Of a stretch of DNA of 64,000 nucleotides, positions 20,746-30,090 are shown in pieces (positions within the stretch are counted from its first letter, which is position 1; every line of letters starts with the position of its first letter). The position numbers were made by a program, and so were the translations under genes. Source of the stretch: Venturia oleaginea (lineage: Eukaryota; Ascomycota; Dothideomycetes; Venturiales; Venturiaceae); assembly GCA_013176395.1 (NCBI GenBank), contig JABMLP010000044.1, forward strand, positions 1 to 64,000, in the 5' to 3' direction. Below the pieces are notes generated by a model that was given only the letters and a program-made list of their open reading frames with translations, had not been told where the DNA came from and searched no databases.

Positions 20746-23700
20746 GTGCATCGTCGCGCACGAGGGTCTGAAGTAGATGTACATGGCGAAGACATTACAA
20801 AGCTACCAGGCATAAGAGAAATCAAAGCAGCAAAGGATAGGATGGAAAGTACACCCTTCTTGATAGATACCTTGATCAATGGAACTTCTTTCACCGAATC
20901 CTTCTTTGATAACGGCTGCCTCCCTTATGCTGCTTTCAGCGAGAAGAGTGTCCAAACACATCGTCTACCGCGCATCCCAATTGACACCAAACAATTGGCA
21001 CTGGCTAAAGAGAGCCACGAGAACGGAGAAGACCTCCGTATTACGCATATGACCTACGCTACGATCGACATTGATGGTCGAGCAGAGCGAGTCTATGGGT
21101 ATATAGTGAAAGGATTGAGCTTCCCTATTATCCTAGGCAAGGCATGGGCAGAGAGAAACTGGGTGCGATATATAGCAGCTAAGAGAAAGCTGCTTATTGG
21201 TCAAGGATCCCAGCGCATCACGGTAAGAGAAAAGGGGTGGCTAGAACAGAACACCAAAGCGCGAGACCGGCTCGCTCACGTGCGGGCGGCTTGTCTAGTG
21301 TCAGGATCTGTATTTGCAGCTATTGTTGGAAGGGCCCAGCGACGGTTGAGAAGACATGGACCGGATGGTACACAAGTGCTGGCTATCTCGATGTCGGATA
21401 TCAACAAGGCCCTAAGCAAGTTAGCAGAAAGAAAACAGAGAAAGACTGAGGAAGAAATCCGACAAGAGATACCAGAAGAAATAGCAGAGCATGCTGATGC
21501 CTTTCTCGACGACGAAGACGGAGAGATCGCGCCCCATCAAGAGGGTCGCGATCACGTTATCGAATTGATACGAGATGAACAAGGTCGCGAGGCAGAAGTT
21601 CCTTGGGGCCCATTATACGGCATGTCGAGGGAAGAGCTATTAGTCCTACGAAAAACACTTTCGGACTATATGGACAAGGGCTGGATACGCGCCAGCAACT
21701 CACCAGCGGCAGCCCCAGTCTTATTTGTAAGGAAACCAGGTGGAGGCATTCGGATGTGTGTAGACTATCGGGCACTGAATCGAATCACTCGATCGGACCG
21801 CTACCCATTGCCACTAATCCGAGAAACCCTACGAAATCTAGCAACAGCGCGTTGGTACACCAAACTTGACGTCAGAGCGGCATTTCATCGGCTCCGCATC
21901 AAGCACGGCGATGAGTGGAAAACGGCTTTTCGCACTCGATTTGGACTATTCGAATGGCTAGTTACCCCCTTCGGACTAGCTGGCGCACCCGCGAGCTTTC
22001 AACGATACATCAACGGAGTCCTACGGGAATCCCTAGATATCTGCTGTTCAGCCTACATGGACGATGTCTTGATATGGAGCGACGGCGACTATCTGGATCA
22101 CATGGTTAAGGTTAACCAAATTCTTGCCAAGCTCAAGACTGCTGGACTTCGGCTAGACTTAAGCAAGTGCGAGTTTGCTGTTCAGGAGGTCAAATATCTG
22201 GGGTTCATTATCACTGCAGGAGAAGGGATCAAAGTCGACCCAGAGAAAGTTGCCGCGATTAAAGAATGGGAGGCTCCAGTCAATGTCACAGGCGTACGCT
22301 CCTTCCTAGGCTTTGCAAATTTCTACCGAGACTTCATCGACAACTTCTCAGAGCTCTCCGACCCCTTAATCAAGTTAACACGGAAGGCCGTCGCTTTTGT
22401 CTGGAACAAAGAACATGAGAACGCCTTTCAAGTCTTGAAGGAGCTATTCATCTCCGCCCCAATACTGGCTCACTGGAATCCAGACCTGGATACGGTACTC
22501 GAGTGCGACTGCTCTGGCTACGCGCTGGGAGGCACGTTGTCGCAGAAGGATATGAAAGGAAAACTACGACCAGTAGCATACTTCTCCCGCAAGCTCACTG
22601 CGGCTGAATGTAACTACGAGATCCACGATAAAGAATTACTGGCAGTAATCAAGTCCATTGAACACTGGAGAGGAGAACTACGCAGTGTTGCAGCACCTTT
22701 CAAAGTCCTTACCGATCACAAGAATCTCCGCTACTTTATGACAGCGCAGCGTTTGTCAGAGAGACAAGCAAGATGGTCGCTAATTCTATCTGAGTACCAA
22801 TTCCAGCTGGAATTTCGCGCCGGAAAACTAGCGCAAAGACCAGACGCACTATCAAGAAGACATCAAGATATGCCACATGACAAGAACGACGAGAGACTAC
22901 AAGGGCGAGTGGCCCAGTTGATCAAGGACGAATGGCTTCCTCCTCTTTCCGAGAGGACGACCGAAACAATCGCAATACAAGCCCTTATCTGCCCAGTCAA
23001 TACACCGAATACATCCAATAGTACATGGGACGTTATACGGGAGCCCCAGCAAAATACTGGACTGGACGGTCGACACCAGCTGACTGCCGAAAACGGTCAA
23101 CACCGGTCCACTACTAGGTACGGTCAAAACCGGTCAGTTGCAAAAGGATGCGATCTTTTCGAGAAACCAGAGTTACAACTTCTCTGGGATCGCGCAATAG
23201 CAGAGGACCAATCCTACGAAGCTATTCATACGGCTATAGTTACTGGCGAACGTTCCTTTCCTCCAGAGCTCAAGTTGTCGGTACAGCTACCCGAATGCGA
23301 AGTAGACGACCACGGCGCGGTCACGAGAAGAGGGATCCTATGGGTACCAGATTGGGAACCGCTGCGAACAACGCTGGTCCAACAAACTCACGATTCCCAT
23401 GTTACTGGACACCCAGGGAGAGATAGCACGCTTGCGATTCTATCCAGAAGTTTCTTTTGGCCCCAACAATACAAGACAGTCCGGCAGTTTGTACGTAATT
23501 GCGACGTATGTGGGAGAACAGGAATATGGCGTGATAAGAAGCGAGGTCTTCTGAAACCACTTCCAATCCCGGCTCGCTTCCACAGCGAGCTATCAATCGA
23601 TTTCATGACTGATTTGCCCGCGGAGGAAAACGGCCCAAAATACCTCATGGTTATCACAGATCGCCTCCTCAAAAGTGTTACGTTGGAGGCTATGACTACA

Positions 23701-24822
23701 ATGAGCGCCAAAGAGTGCGCGAAAAGGTTCTTACAATGCCACTATCGCTACCACGGATTTCCCATGGCATTGACGTCGGACAGAGGCAGCAATTGGACAG
23801 GTCGTTTTTGGAGGAAGCTTTGCAAACTTACAAAGATTGAGCAGAGACTCTCTACAGCCTTTCATCCACAGACCGATGGCGCGACCGAGCGTATGAACCA
23901 GGAAGTTCTACGCTATCTCCGCGCCTTCATCGCATACTCCCAACTAGACTGGCCAACGCTACTACCTACGGCTATGTTAGCACTGAACAATCGTGACTCT
24001 TCAGTCACAGGGATGAGTCCATTCTATCTAACCCACGGCTACCATGCGGAACCAATCCAGAAAGTACAACGAATCTCACCCAGTAACTCACCAACAGCCG
24101 ATGCCGAGACCTTTGTGCAACGAATAGAAGAGGCACAAGAATATGCACAGGCAGCGATGGCCTGGTCCCAGCAGAAGATGGAGAACGACGCCAACAGGTC
24201 ACGTCAAGCTGCCGAAACGTTAAAAAAGGGCGACAAAGTCTGGTTGAACCTTAGGAATATCAATACTCCGCAGCTATCAAAGAAACTGTCGTGGACGCAA
24301 GCCAAATACACTGTCGAGAACCAGATCTCCCCGATGGTATACGAGCTGGCTGACCTGCCAAGTGGTATCCATAACCGTTTCCACGTTGACCTACTCCGCC
24401 GAGCCGCAACCGACACACTGCCCTCACAAGAATCCGATGATACCCAGCCGCCACCATTAGTGCCTCAAACCGAAGAAACAGAGGCTGAGTTTGAAGTAGA
24501 ACGTATACTTCGCGCAGAGAAGAAACGGGTTGGGCGAGGCTGGGTTCGTCAGTTATTAATCAAATGGAAAGGCTATGCAGATCCCGATTGGCAGCCACGT
24601 TCATTATTCACAGAAGTCGAGGACTTAGACCGCTTCGAGGCAGAGTATGGCAAGGGCGACGGTGTCGGCGAAGATATAGGAGCTCAAACAGGGGCCCGAA
24701 GAAACCGAGTAGCGGTGGCCAGCGCCTTCGAATCTGCTACAAGCTGGCAGAAGCGATGTATGGCGTTTGTCTGTTTGATTATCCCACCTACCACACCCTC
24801 TTTAGTCCTGCACACCCGGTAA
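20746..24822 (+). CDS. Retrotransposon Pol polyprotein with chromodomain
   Basis: Up to 1,358 residues are counted from 20746; the frame is open from 20701. Domains in order: a protease-like segment with the motif FFDNGC at about residues 53-58 (usual D-S/T-G replaced by D-N-G); reverse transcriptase at about 300-500 with RMCVDYRALN and YMDD at 437-440; and RNase H at about 583-710 with ECDCSGYALGG, NYEIHDKELLAV and LTDHKNLRYF. Integrase follows, with an HHCC zinc region (HVTGHPGR..CDVC) near 880-915. Its catalytic core is SIDFMTDLP, TSDRGSNWTGRFW and FHPQTDGATERMNQ, which supply D, D and E. A C-terminal chromodomain lies at about 1246-1300 (VERILRAEKKR..WLIKWKG-like, ending LDRFEAEYG). Chromodomains steer integration to marked chromatin. 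All frames are intact, with no intron and no stop. Confidence 0.95.
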   Translation: MHRRARGSEVDVHGEDITKLPGIREIKAAKDRMESTPFLIDTLINGTSFTESFFDNGCLPYAAFSEKSVQTHRLPRIPIDTKQLALAKESHENGEDLRITHMTYATIDIDGRAERVYGYIVKGLSFPIILGKAWAERNWVRYIAAKRKLLIGQGSQRITVREKGWLEQNTKARDRLAHVRAACLVSGSVFAAIVGRAQRRLRRHGPDGTQVLAISMSDINKALSKLAERKQRKTEEEIRQEIPEEIAEHADAFLDDEDGEIAPHQEGRDHVIELIRDEQGREAEVPWGPLYGMSREELLVLRKTLSDYMDKGWIRASNSPAAAPVLFVRKPGGGIRMCVDYRALNRITRSDRYPLPLIRETLRNLATARWYTKLDVRAAFHRLRIKHGDEWKTAFRTRFGLFEWLVTPFGLAGAPASFQRYINGVLRESLDICCSAYMDDVLIWSDGDYLDHMVKVNQILAKLKTAGLRLDLSKCEFAVQEVKYLGFIITAGEGIKVDPEKVAAIKEWEAPVNVTGVRSFLGFANFYRDFIDNFSELSDPLIKLTRKAVAFVWNKEHENAFQVLKELFISAPILAHWNPDLDTVLECDCSGYALGGTLSQKDMKGKLRPVAYFSRKLTAAECNYEIHDKELLAVIKSIEHWRGELRSVAAPFKVLTDHKNLRYFMTAQRLSERQARWSLILSEYQFQLEFRAGKLAQRPDALSRRHQDMPHDKNDERLQGRVAQLIKDEWLPPLSERTTETIAIQALICPVNTPNTSNSTWDVIREPQQNTGLDGRHQLTAENGQHRSTTRYGQNRSVAKGCDLFEKPELQLLWDRAIAEDQSYEAIHTAIVTGERSFPPELKLSVQLPECEVDDHGAVTRRGILWVPDWEPLRTTLVQQTHDSHVTGHPGRDSTLAILSRSFFWPQQYKTVRQFVRNCDVCGRTGIWRDKKRGLLKPLPIPARFHSELSIDFMTDLPAEENGPKYLMVITDRLLKSVTLEAMTTMSAKECAKRFLQCHYRYHGFPMALTSDRGSNWTGRFWRKLCKLTKIEQRLSTAFHPQTDGATERMNQEVLRYLRAFIAYSQLDWPTLLPTAMLALNNRDSSVTGMSPFYLTHGYHAEPIQKVQRISPSNSPTADAETFVQRIEEAQEYAQAAMAWSQQKMENDANRSRQAAETLKKGDKVWLNLRNINTPQLSKKLSWTQAKYTVENQISPMVYELADLPSGIHNRFHVDLLRRAATDTLPSQESDDTQPPPLVPQTEETEAEFEVERILRAEKKRVGRGWVRQLLIKWKGYADPDWQPRSLFTEVEDLDRFEAEYGKGDGVGEDIGAQTGARRNRVAVASAFESATSWQKRCMAFVCLIIPPTTPSLVLHTR

Positions 24823-24834
24823 GGAGGAGGGTAA
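24823..24834 (+). promoter_or_regulatory. Polypurine tract
   Basis: GGAGGAGGGTAA directly precedes the 3' LTR and the stop codon of Pol directly precedes it. Its place and composition fit the plus-strand primer. Confidence 0.7.
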
Positions 24835-25010
24835 TGTTATGGGCATGGCCCATGGTTGGTATAGGCTAAGAGCCTAAGCCTGATTGAGCCTAGTATAGAG
24901 AAAGAACCTCATTGAGGTTCTCTGTTTGTAGATACCTTCACTCTTTAACTGAATCTAAACAATCTTTGGCTACGAGTATGCTGCGTCTTTCCAGCTACCG
25001 TCCCGTAATA
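24835..25010 (+). repeat. 3' LTR
   Basis: It is base-for-base the same as the 5' LTR over 176 bp by eye, which implies a recent insertion or recent recombination. It joins directly to transposase coding sequence at 25011. Confidence 0.93.
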
Positions 25011-26579
25011 GTACCTTCTTCAACATTGACTAGCCGATACAACGGAATCACGTATCGCCTAGATACTCGCAACGCCCGACACAAGCTCACTACGACTGAA
25101 GAGCAGACAATTGTCCAATACATCCTCGACCTCGATTCGCGAGGATTCGCGCCCCGGCTGTGTGAGGTAGCAGATATGGCGGATAAACTACTAGGTGTAC
25201 GCGGTGGAGAGCCAGTAGGGAAAAACTGGGCTGAGAGGTTCATAACGCGCTCAGATGAGCTCAAGATGGCCTTCAATCGAGCTAAGGATAGGCAGAGGAT
25301 ACTACAGGAAGATCCAGAGATTATTGGCGCTTGGTTCAAGCTCGTTACAGATACCAAGGCAAAGTACGGTATCCACGACGAGGATACGCACAACTTTGAC
25401 GAGATTGGCTTCCAGATGGGCGTTATTGGGTCAATGAAGGTCGTCACAGCTTCTGAAAGACGTACACGGCCTAATTTAATCCAGCCAGGCGATCGCGAGT
25501 GGGTTACAGTTATCCAGAGCATCTGCGCCGCCGGGTATGCGACCCCGCCATTCATTATCTACAAAGGACGCGTTCATATCTCTGCGTGGTATGAGGAGGC
25601 AGATATACCACGGAATTGGAAGCTCTCGGTCTCTGAGAACGGCTGGACAAATAATGCGCTTGGTCTTGAGTGGTTGAAGCACTTTAACGCGTATACAAAG
25701 GCGCGGCAGGTGGGGGTATACAGGCTGCTTATTTTGGACGGCCATGAGAGCCATCTCAGCCAGGATTTCAAGGACTACTGCCTCGAAAACAAGATTATAA
25801 CCCTCTGCATGCCATCGCACTCGTCGCATATACTCTAGCCCCTTGACGTGGTCTGCTTCTCGCCGTTGAAGCGTAAGTACTCCCAACGCGTCCGGGACTT
25901 GGCACGCCGACGCGTGTACCATATCAATAAGGAAGGCTTTCTACCTGCCTTCAAAGACGCGTTTTTCGACGTGTTTACGAAAGAGAACTGTCAAAAGGCT
26001 TTTGAGGCAGTAGAGCTAGTCCCTATCGACGCGCAGGTGGTGTTGGATCGCCTTGAAGTACGGCTACGAACCCCGCCAGAAACCCATCTCCCAGAAACGC
26101 CGTGGCAGTCCAAGACTCCAAGTAATACTTATGAATTTGGATCCCAATCCAAGCTCGTAAGCGAGTCTTTTACTCGGTCACCAGTTACTGCGAAGGCAGG
26201 CTTTTCCCAGCTTATCAAGGGCGCTGAATTGATGCTACACCAAAACGCTCTGCTTGTTGCGCGCAACCGCGAGCTTGAAGAGCAATTGGCAGTAACAACG
26301 AACCAAAAATCGCGCAAAAGGAAGTGGATCCAGCAAGGTGGTACTATTGAGTATGGGACTGCAGCAGCGCAGGTAGCTGCAGAGGCGTCTATAGCGCCTC
26401 AGGGATCAAAGAAGGCTCGTGGTAGTGGTGGTCAAGAAACAGCCCGACCAATTCAACGGCGCTGTAGGAACTGCGGGGCAACTGGGCATAATGCGCGAAC
26501 TTGTAAAAAAGATATCAAGATATCTTCTGAATCAGATAGCAGCACGACGGACTTAGAATCTATTGTTGATAGCGATTAG
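25011..26579 (+). pseudogene. Fot1/pogo-like DDE transposase, 5'-truncated, one internal stop
   Basis: The single reading frame begins VPSSTLTSRYNGITYRLDTR, a helix-turn-helix end. It continues through a CENP-B/Tc5-type HTH (TEEQTIVQYILDLDSRGFAP, GKNWAERFI) and the DDE core. The first Asp is in NFDEIGFQMG, the second in LLILDGHESHLS, and the third in PLDVVCFSPLK. A TAG stop at 25836-25838, just before PLDVV, separates the second and third catalytic Asp. The family has Gln there, so one C-to-T change explains it, as repeat-induced mutation would produce. The C-terminus ends in a zinc knuckle CX2CX4HX4C (CRNCGATGHNARTC) and an acidic tail. Family members cut and paste DNA at TA. This copy should not make a full enzyme. 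Confidence 0.88.
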
Positions 26580-26661
26580 ATTGAAGAGTCGTAACATAAG
26601 TTGGTCGTGCCAAGCCTTTTGACCCGCTTGATGGGTTGACCCGCTCGATGGTGGAATACGT
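25011..26661 (+). mobile_element. 5'-truncated Fot1/pogo-like DNA transposon
   Basis: The remnant starts inside the transposase gene at the 3' LTR and runs through its stop to a 3' terminal repeat ending GGTGGAATACGT, followed by TA at 26662-26663. Its 3' coding end and flank match, at high similarity, the inverted copy at 28332-28530, which defines the shared family. The left terminal repeat and the first part of the transposase are absent from this window. Confidence 0.85.
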
Positions 26662-27113
26662 TATAACAAAGACCTCTTTGTCTATAAGTATAGATAGATC
26701 AGGATTCAGGAGAATAGACTTGCACAAGGCCGATAAGAGAAAACCTAAAATATTTAAAGGTACTATGGTATCAGGAGGAATACATGTAGGTGGATCTGAA
26801 CAAATCGATTCCGTCTTCTACTTACCTACCACCAGCGCAAATAGACGCGATAATTACATAGAACTTTCTATACGTGTAGCTTTTAAAAGCGGCCAATGAC
26901 TGTACACCCACAATCATCAAATTTTCGGACTATTGCATACATGATTGCGACAATTGCAATTATTGTATGTTCAATGACTATTACATGCATACAATTCTGC
27001 AGCAATCAACACAATTGATATAGTTATAGTCAACACAGTGGAGGGCAACTTACCGTGCAAATTTCTGCTCAAAAACCCGATTTCAGCAACACCAACAGCC
27101 TCAAATTACACCT

Positions 27114-27461
27114 ATGGCGACACTATTATCAAGCCAGGCACTGTCCCAGCGCTCTCAAAAGCCTCCTGCACCTGAAGATATCCCTCTCTATCCACCACTC
27201 CAGCTTGGAATGACTTTCGAGACTCTTGAGGAAGCCAAAAACCTCATTACCGACGCGATTGCGGCCGCCAATGAGTCTTTCAACGTCAAGAACAGCAAGC
27301 CCCAGTTCTGGCAACTCGAATGCCGTGGTCGTGAGAAGCATACATGCCATTTCGCAATACGAGTAGCCCTCGTAGGCAAGTCAAAGGAGTGGAAGTTAAG
27401 ACAACTTAAGAAGCATACGTGTCCGCTATCCTGTGCATTCTGCGGCTCAAAAACCATATGA
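27114..27461 (+). pseudogene. Mutator-like transposase N-terminal fragment
   Basis: The 115-residue frame contains GMTFETLEEAKNLITDAIAA, then FNVKNSKPQFWQLECRGR, CHFAIRVALV and LRQLKKHTCPLSC. This resembles the N-terminal DNA-binding (MuDR/FAR1-type Cys-His) part of fungal and plant Mutator transposases. It stops after CGSKTI, and the catalytic DDE part is absent downstream. It could still make a short DNA-binding peptide, but most likely it is a remnant inside the element that surrounds it. Confidence 0.65.
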
Positions 27462-27782
27462 GTGACGCCTACGATGCCAGCGAGATTGGCAGGGACATTG
27501 AGTCGTTATCGGAGGAAGAATGAGCGATTTTGAGGCCGCCGGCAGTATGTACAGCGGCCTTAGCACGTTCCTGAGCGAGATATTTGAGCCAAAACGATGA
27601 ATTTAATTGAGTTGAGTCGATTGCCGTGTAGTTTGAGTTTGTCCATTATTCAAATGCGGTTAGCGCCATTCTATGGTGATGGTCGGCGTAATGCCCCTGA
27701 GATTGACTTCGATTACAGCAGCGACTCTATGCAATAAATGGCTGAACCTTTTGGCCTCAAACATATAATCAGTGACTATAGC

Positions 27783-27826
27783 ATAAAATTAATGGCTAAA
27801 ACATACAATTAATGGCTAAAACATAC
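27783..27826 (+). repeat. Two copies of a 20-bp direct repeat
   Basis: The unit AATTAATGGCTAAAACATAC is repeated in tandem inside the Mutator-like element, with a further partial copy just upstream. Confidence 0.75.
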
Positions 27827-27942
27827 ACGAATTTGTCTTCATGCCAAATGATTGTGCTAGTCATTGCGTGTATGTGTTAAGGGATGGAATCCTTCTCTCT
27901 AGCTTATCCATGACTGGATTTCCAATTGTTCTCTTGTTATTC

Positions 27943-28027
27943 TGCAAGCTGTCATGTTCTATTTTGCAAGCTGTCATGTTCTATTTCGCAAGCTGCCATG
28001 TTCTATTTCGCAAGCTGTCACGTTTCC
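27943..28027 (+). repeat. Four copies of a 22-bp tandem repeat
   Basis: The unit TGCAAGCTGTCATGTTCTAT with two further T bases is repeated about four times with few changes, inside the right half of the Mutator-like element. Confidence 0.85.
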
Positions 28028-28331
28028 ATTTAAAGATACTTTCTAGAAGGATCTATTGTAAGAGGAGGATTATTTATACGAGCTATCCTTCCTGTATTTA
28101 CACTTTCTTCTCTGTACTTAGATACTTTGAAATACAAGCAGTCTTCTCTCACTTGCGAAACACCTTTGAGGGTTGAACTCTTACAGTATGTGTACAGTCA
28201 TTAACCGCTTTTAAAAGCCTCTAAAACGGTCAGCCGTCAACACATCTATCACCTTGGCGCAGATTAGAAATGCGGGCGTCAGTCAGTTAGTTAGTTAGTC
28301 AAAAGACGAAAAATATCTATACTAATATATA

Positions 28332-28665
28332 ACGTATACCACCACCAAGCCGGCCACACCACCGAGCCGGCCACTTTTCCTTGGCACGACCAACTCATAT
28401 TACGCCTCTTCAATTTTATCGCTATCAACAATAGATTCCAAGTCTGTCGTGCTGCTACCTGATTCAGAAGATATCTCAATATCCTTTTTACACCTTCGCG
28501 CATTGTGCCCAGGCTTTGAAATTGGCCAGAGGTATAGGCCTGAAGAGCGAGATCAATTCTGCCTTCTTCTTGAACGGCTATCGCGTTGCGCTGTTGAGAC
28601 AGTACGTATTAAAGAGGATAAGGGCTGTGCCAAGGAAAAGGGGCCGGCTCGGTGGTGGAATATGT
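28332..28665 (-). mobile_element. 334-bp Fot1 deletion derivative (MITE-like)
   Basis: The inverted ends are ACGTATACCACCACCAAGCC on the left and its near reverse complement on the right, flanked by TA on both sides. Read on the minus strand, it starts with the 5' end of the transposase gene (EEGRIDLALQAYTSGQFQSL). It jumps directly to the zinc-knuckle 3' end of the same gene (GTMREGVKRIL, in the position of GHNARTCKKDI in the copy at 25-26.6 kb). It then runs to the 3' terminal repeat. It is thus a simple internal deletion of a Fot1-like element and could be moved by a full-length relative. Confidence 0.85.
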
Positions 28666-29186
28666 TATACAAACGGTAATAGCCATCACGTGGTCAAAGT
28701 ACAGGGGCGCGATTCACCCCAGTGCCAATACGTGGGCGAATACGAGTAATTGGATAGATAAGGCCAGGCAGATTCTATTTCCCAGCCAATCCGTCCAAGA
28801 ATAGGCCACGTGTACGAGTTAGATGGGTACAAACTGATCCCAGCTAAAAATCATCGACATTCGATTGGCTGGCCGTAATTTCTCCACCTATCTACTATAT
28901 CTCTCGTACACGATTATACATGTGTATCGTAGGCCTACTGTTGATAGACGTACTATGTATGCTCCCTACTACAAGCACAATACAATCTCCAAATCGCTCA
29001 CGACACGTTGAAGTTTACGAATAATTCCCACTTCTCAATATATCCAATGCAGAATCGCTGATTACATTGAGGATTAGGTATTGAGCATTGAAACTACGAA
29101 TTCCGATCACGATGACACCATAGGTATGATGATCCCCTTTCCTCCTCTCCCTCCCTCCCACCTACTCCAAACGCACCCACAACCTC
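28666..29186. other. Intergenic region
   Basis: No gene is seen. Short inverted pieces occur (CGTGTACGAG near 28810 and CTCGTACACG near 28903) around an AT-rich centre, possibly a small decayed element. Confidence 0.4.
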
Positions 29187-30090
29187 CTAACTACAACTAG
29201 CTTCCCAAATCCCATGCACCTGTACCACATTCATGACACACCCATTATTCTGCTTATCGCAACGAGACGCCTAATACAAAGATTAGCACCAGCCGCAGTG
29301 CATACTTCCCATTGCCCGAACAAGATAAAGAAGAAAAACTCAATAGTTAACGACGCGGGAAGAACAGAAGCCGTTACAATCCATTTGAAAAATCGGTTTG
29401 ATAAAAGAGGGGAAAAAAACAAAAGAAAAAAATAGGGAAAGATGAACTTACAGAACGACAGTACTGCTTCCACTCGGGCTTCATCGCCTCATTATGTCCT
29501 CGATTCTCAGCATATTTCCAGCCCTTTTCGTTCTTGAGGTAGCAAGCGCCCGTCGGGCCGGCCTCCTTATCGCATTGTTTCTATTCACAGATAGGTTAGC
29601 CAAGACGAGGTCGTGAAGATTGACGGTATGGGTACAGAGGTAAACAGAGGGAGACGATGACATCGGGGAATATTGGTTCTACATCCGTCCATCCGTTCAT
29701 CCGATGAATAGAGTGGAGTCTGGATGAAGGGGACGGCCAGGAGCGTCATCGTCATCGTCGTCTACGTGATAAGCCTTATATCCTCTTTATTTTTCTCGTC
29801 TTGATGTTTTTCCTTCCTTTCTGGGATGAGAGAGGTGTAGTGCTTTGGCTACTCCTGATAGAGAAATCCAGATGAATGGGTTCAAGTCTGACTGTCATCG
29901 AGGGTAGGAGTGGCCGTGGCCGATGACATCGAAAAACCTCATCCATCGGCATCATCGGATAGATTCGATTCGATGAATGCAGCGCAGGGCCTGGTGAGAA
30001 TAGAAAGGAAGGAGGGAAACACACATAATCGCCCTTTGCAGCAACGGTGCAAGCCAGGATGAGCACAATGGCCGAGGAGATGAGTTTCAT
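29187..30090 (-). CDS. Small secreted cysteine protein, three exons
   Basis: Exon 1 (30025-30090) encodes a signal peptide, MKLISSAIVLILACTVAA, then KGDY. Exon 2 (29452-29580) continues in phase as KQCDKEAGPTGACYLKNEKG, then WKYAENRGHNEAMKPEWKQY and CRS. A likely exon 3 (29187-29219) adds VHGIWEASCS and a stop. The total is 75 residues, with four cysteines in the mature part. Intron 1 (444 nt) has a CTAAC branch site 19 nt before the acceptor AG; intron 2 (232 nt) has a GTAAGT donor. Both are long for this genome. The protein is probably extracellular and its function is unknown. Exons 1 and 2 are the surer part. It lies about 500 bp from the transposon island, as many fungal effector candidates do. 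Confidence 0.6.

Larger units (their letters stand above)
19433..25010 (+). mobile_element. Complete chromodomain Ty3/gypsy LTR retrotransposon
   Basis: This 5,578-bp element is bounded by two 176-bp LTRs that I read as identical. Its order is LTR, primer site, Gag, Pol (protease, reverse transcriptase, RNase H, integrase, chromodomain), purine tract, LTR. That order is the chromovirus layout of Ty3/gypsy elements. Both coding frames are open, so the copy looks recent and may be competent. No 5-bp target duplication is visible: the left flank ends ATCTAG and the right flank begins GTACC. The right flank is the interior of a Fot1-like transposase. The missing duplication and unlike flanks suggest recombination or a deletion after insertion. 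Confidence 0.95.
26889..28208 (+). mobile_element. Mutator-like (MULE) non-autonomous element
   Basis: The ends are inverted repeats. The left end, GCGGCCAATGACTGTACAC, starts at 26889. The right end (28190-28208) is the reverse complement, with two differences. They are flanked on both sides by TTTTAAAA, an 8-bp direct repeat, or a longer one because the flanking GCTTTTAAAAGC is a palindrome. The interior has a fragment of a Mutator-type transposase (27114-27461) and AT-rich tandem repeats. Mutator-like elements make 8-11 bp duplications, which fits. Most of the transposase is missing, so it is non-autonomous. Confidence 0.7.

Noticed and set aside
28800..28915. Small inverted repeat (CGTGTACGAG / CTCGTACACG) as another transposon
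   Set aside because: The arms are only 10 bp, without a clear flanking duplication or similarity to the nearby elements; kept only as a note in the intergenic entry.
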